Part shown: positions 63,513 to 64,000 of the stretch, piece by piece
How positions within the stretch are numbered: the first letter of the stretch is position 1
Layout: each line of letters begins with the position of its first letter
Assembly (NCBI RefSeq): GCF_900099805.1
Contig: NZ_FNDR01000001.1
Location: forward strand, 682,001-746,000
From: Variovorax sp. OV700
GTDB taxonomy: Bacteria; Pseudomonadota; Gammaproteobacteria; Burkholderiales; Burkholderiaceae_C
Direction of reading: 5' to 3'
Length of the DNA: 64,000 nucleotides
The notes under the pieces: model-generated
Database searches by the model: none
Seen by the model: only the letters and a program-made list of their open reading frames with translations
Told to the model about the DNA's origin: nothing
Translations under genes and position numbers: made by a program

Positions 63513-64000
63513 ATGCAAGATCAGAACCCCGAGAGCAGCTCGACAAACCACATCTTCGGAAACAAAGAGGGGAAGAAAAAATCCCGCTTGCGTGAAGTAG
63601 GAAACCCGTACATACAGGACATCCAGCCTATCTGGGAACGGAATCTCTGCAGAGGTCGCCTCCACGCGATTGTGGGCCCGGCCGATTCTGGAAAAACAAA
63701 AACGGCCAGCTTGATCGCATCCACTGTGGCAACATCACCTCCTAATGATCGGCCGTGGCCTGACGGCGCGTCGTGCTATGGAGGGTTGGTCGTCATATGC
63801 ACCAGCAGTGACTACGAGACTGCAAGCTTCGAACTACAACTGCGGGCTCTTCAGACAGATTTGCGGCAGGTCCGTATGTTCTCTTTAGACGAAGTAAGCT
63901 TAGAGTCAAATCTAAAGGAACTTGAAGAAGCCATCAACGAAATCGCAGCCCCGGTTGCGCTCGTCGTTTTTGAAGGTCTGGACAGGTCCCAATCGCCGCG
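63513..64000 (+). CDS. RepA-like AAA ATPase (3' end off the window)
   Basis: Open from ATG 63513 to the edge (162 codons). Walker A is GPADSGKT (residues 55-62), and a Walker B-like ALVVFEGLD lies near residue 153. The IVGPADSGKTKTASLIA context is typical of plasmid/phage RepA (AAA_25) hexameric helicases. With AlpA-type regulators these form the replication/control module of integrative elements and satellites. The Asp in place of the usual Gly/Ser before SGKT is within family range. Confidence 0.8.
   Translation, partial: MQDQNPESSSTNHIFGNKEGKKKSRLREVGNPYIQDIQPIWERNLCRGRLHAIVGPADSGKTKTASLIASTVATSPPNDRPWPDGASCYGGLVVICTSSDYETASFELQLRALQTDLRQVRMFSLDEVSLESNLKELEEAINEIAAPVALVVFEGLDRSQSP

Noticed and set aside
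63249..63665. Frames reading the 8-bp array as Cys/Val/Gln or Thr/Ala/Gln repeat proteins
   Set aside because: All frames through a mutation-free 8-bp tandem repeat stay open. There is no start signal or conservation.

Overview
The window reads as chromosomal DNA of a Burkholderiales betaproteobacterium (Variovorax, Achromobacter or Bordetella-like). Evidence is the high GC content, several Bug/TctC-type (tripartite tricarboxylate) binding proteins, many divergent LysR and GntR regulators, and dense catabolic operons. The genus is an inference. The last ~3 kb is visibly AT-richer and looks like the start of an integrated element.

Region 1 (1-26.8 kb) is an island for N-containing compounds. 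From the left edge it holds a truncated fused indolepyruvate:ferredoxin oxidoreductase with a divergent LysR gene and a patch of gene remnants. Then comes a minus-strand set of amidase, NitT/TauT-type ABC importer and ATZ/TRZ-type amidohydrolase. Next are a CDA-fold deaminase beside a collapsed ABC permease pair, an Asp/Glu-hydantoin racemase-family protein and an ACS-type MFS transporter. A GntR regulator then precedes a second amidohydrolase, a D-hydantoinase/dihydropyrimidinase and a broken DUF3830 gene. A third amidohydrolase diverges from a second deaminase. The intact PotABC-like importer, its binding protein, an arylmalonate-decarboxylase-like protein and a second GntR regulator close the island. 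The logic is import followed by deamination and hydrolysis of cyclic or linear amides; the substrate is unknown.

Region 2 (27-35 kb) begins with trbG and dehydrogenase scraps and contains the most interesting locus. A minus-strand set encodes a heme-oxygenase-like diiron oxidase (HDO) candidate, a Bug binding protein, an aldehyde dehydrogenase and a LysR regulator. Diverging from it is a plus-strand set of a [2Fe-2S] ferredoxin, a 108-aa unknown protein, a second [2Fe-2S] ferredoxin, a ferredoxin reductase and an alpha/beta hydrolase. Together they look like an undescribed multicomponent oxygenase with its own electron chain.

Region 3 (35.2-52.7 kb) is one tightly packed 16-gene minus-strand operon. 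It encodes a NitT/TauT ABC importer, enoyl-CoA hydratase, thiolase-like protein plus DUF35, two acyl-CoA synthetases, an aldehyde dehydrogenase, two pairs of acyl-CoA dehydrogenases, a nitronate-monooxygenase-like flavoprotein, a Bug protein and a thiolase. A divergent LysR gene sits at its head. It should take up a carboxylic acid, activate it to CoA and shorten it by beta-oxidation-like or retro-aldol steps.

Region 4 (53.8-61.9 kb) is a patchwork: a truncated Bug gene, a thrice-split reading frame with a terminator, two hotdog-fold genes, then a lipoprotein, a secreted metzincin-like protease and a DUF2441-like protein. Region 5 (62.3-64 kb) holds a long protein with an AlpA-like C-terminus, a perfect 16-copy 8-bp tandem array and the start of a RepA-like AAA ATPase. 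This is the edge of a mobile element continuing to the right.
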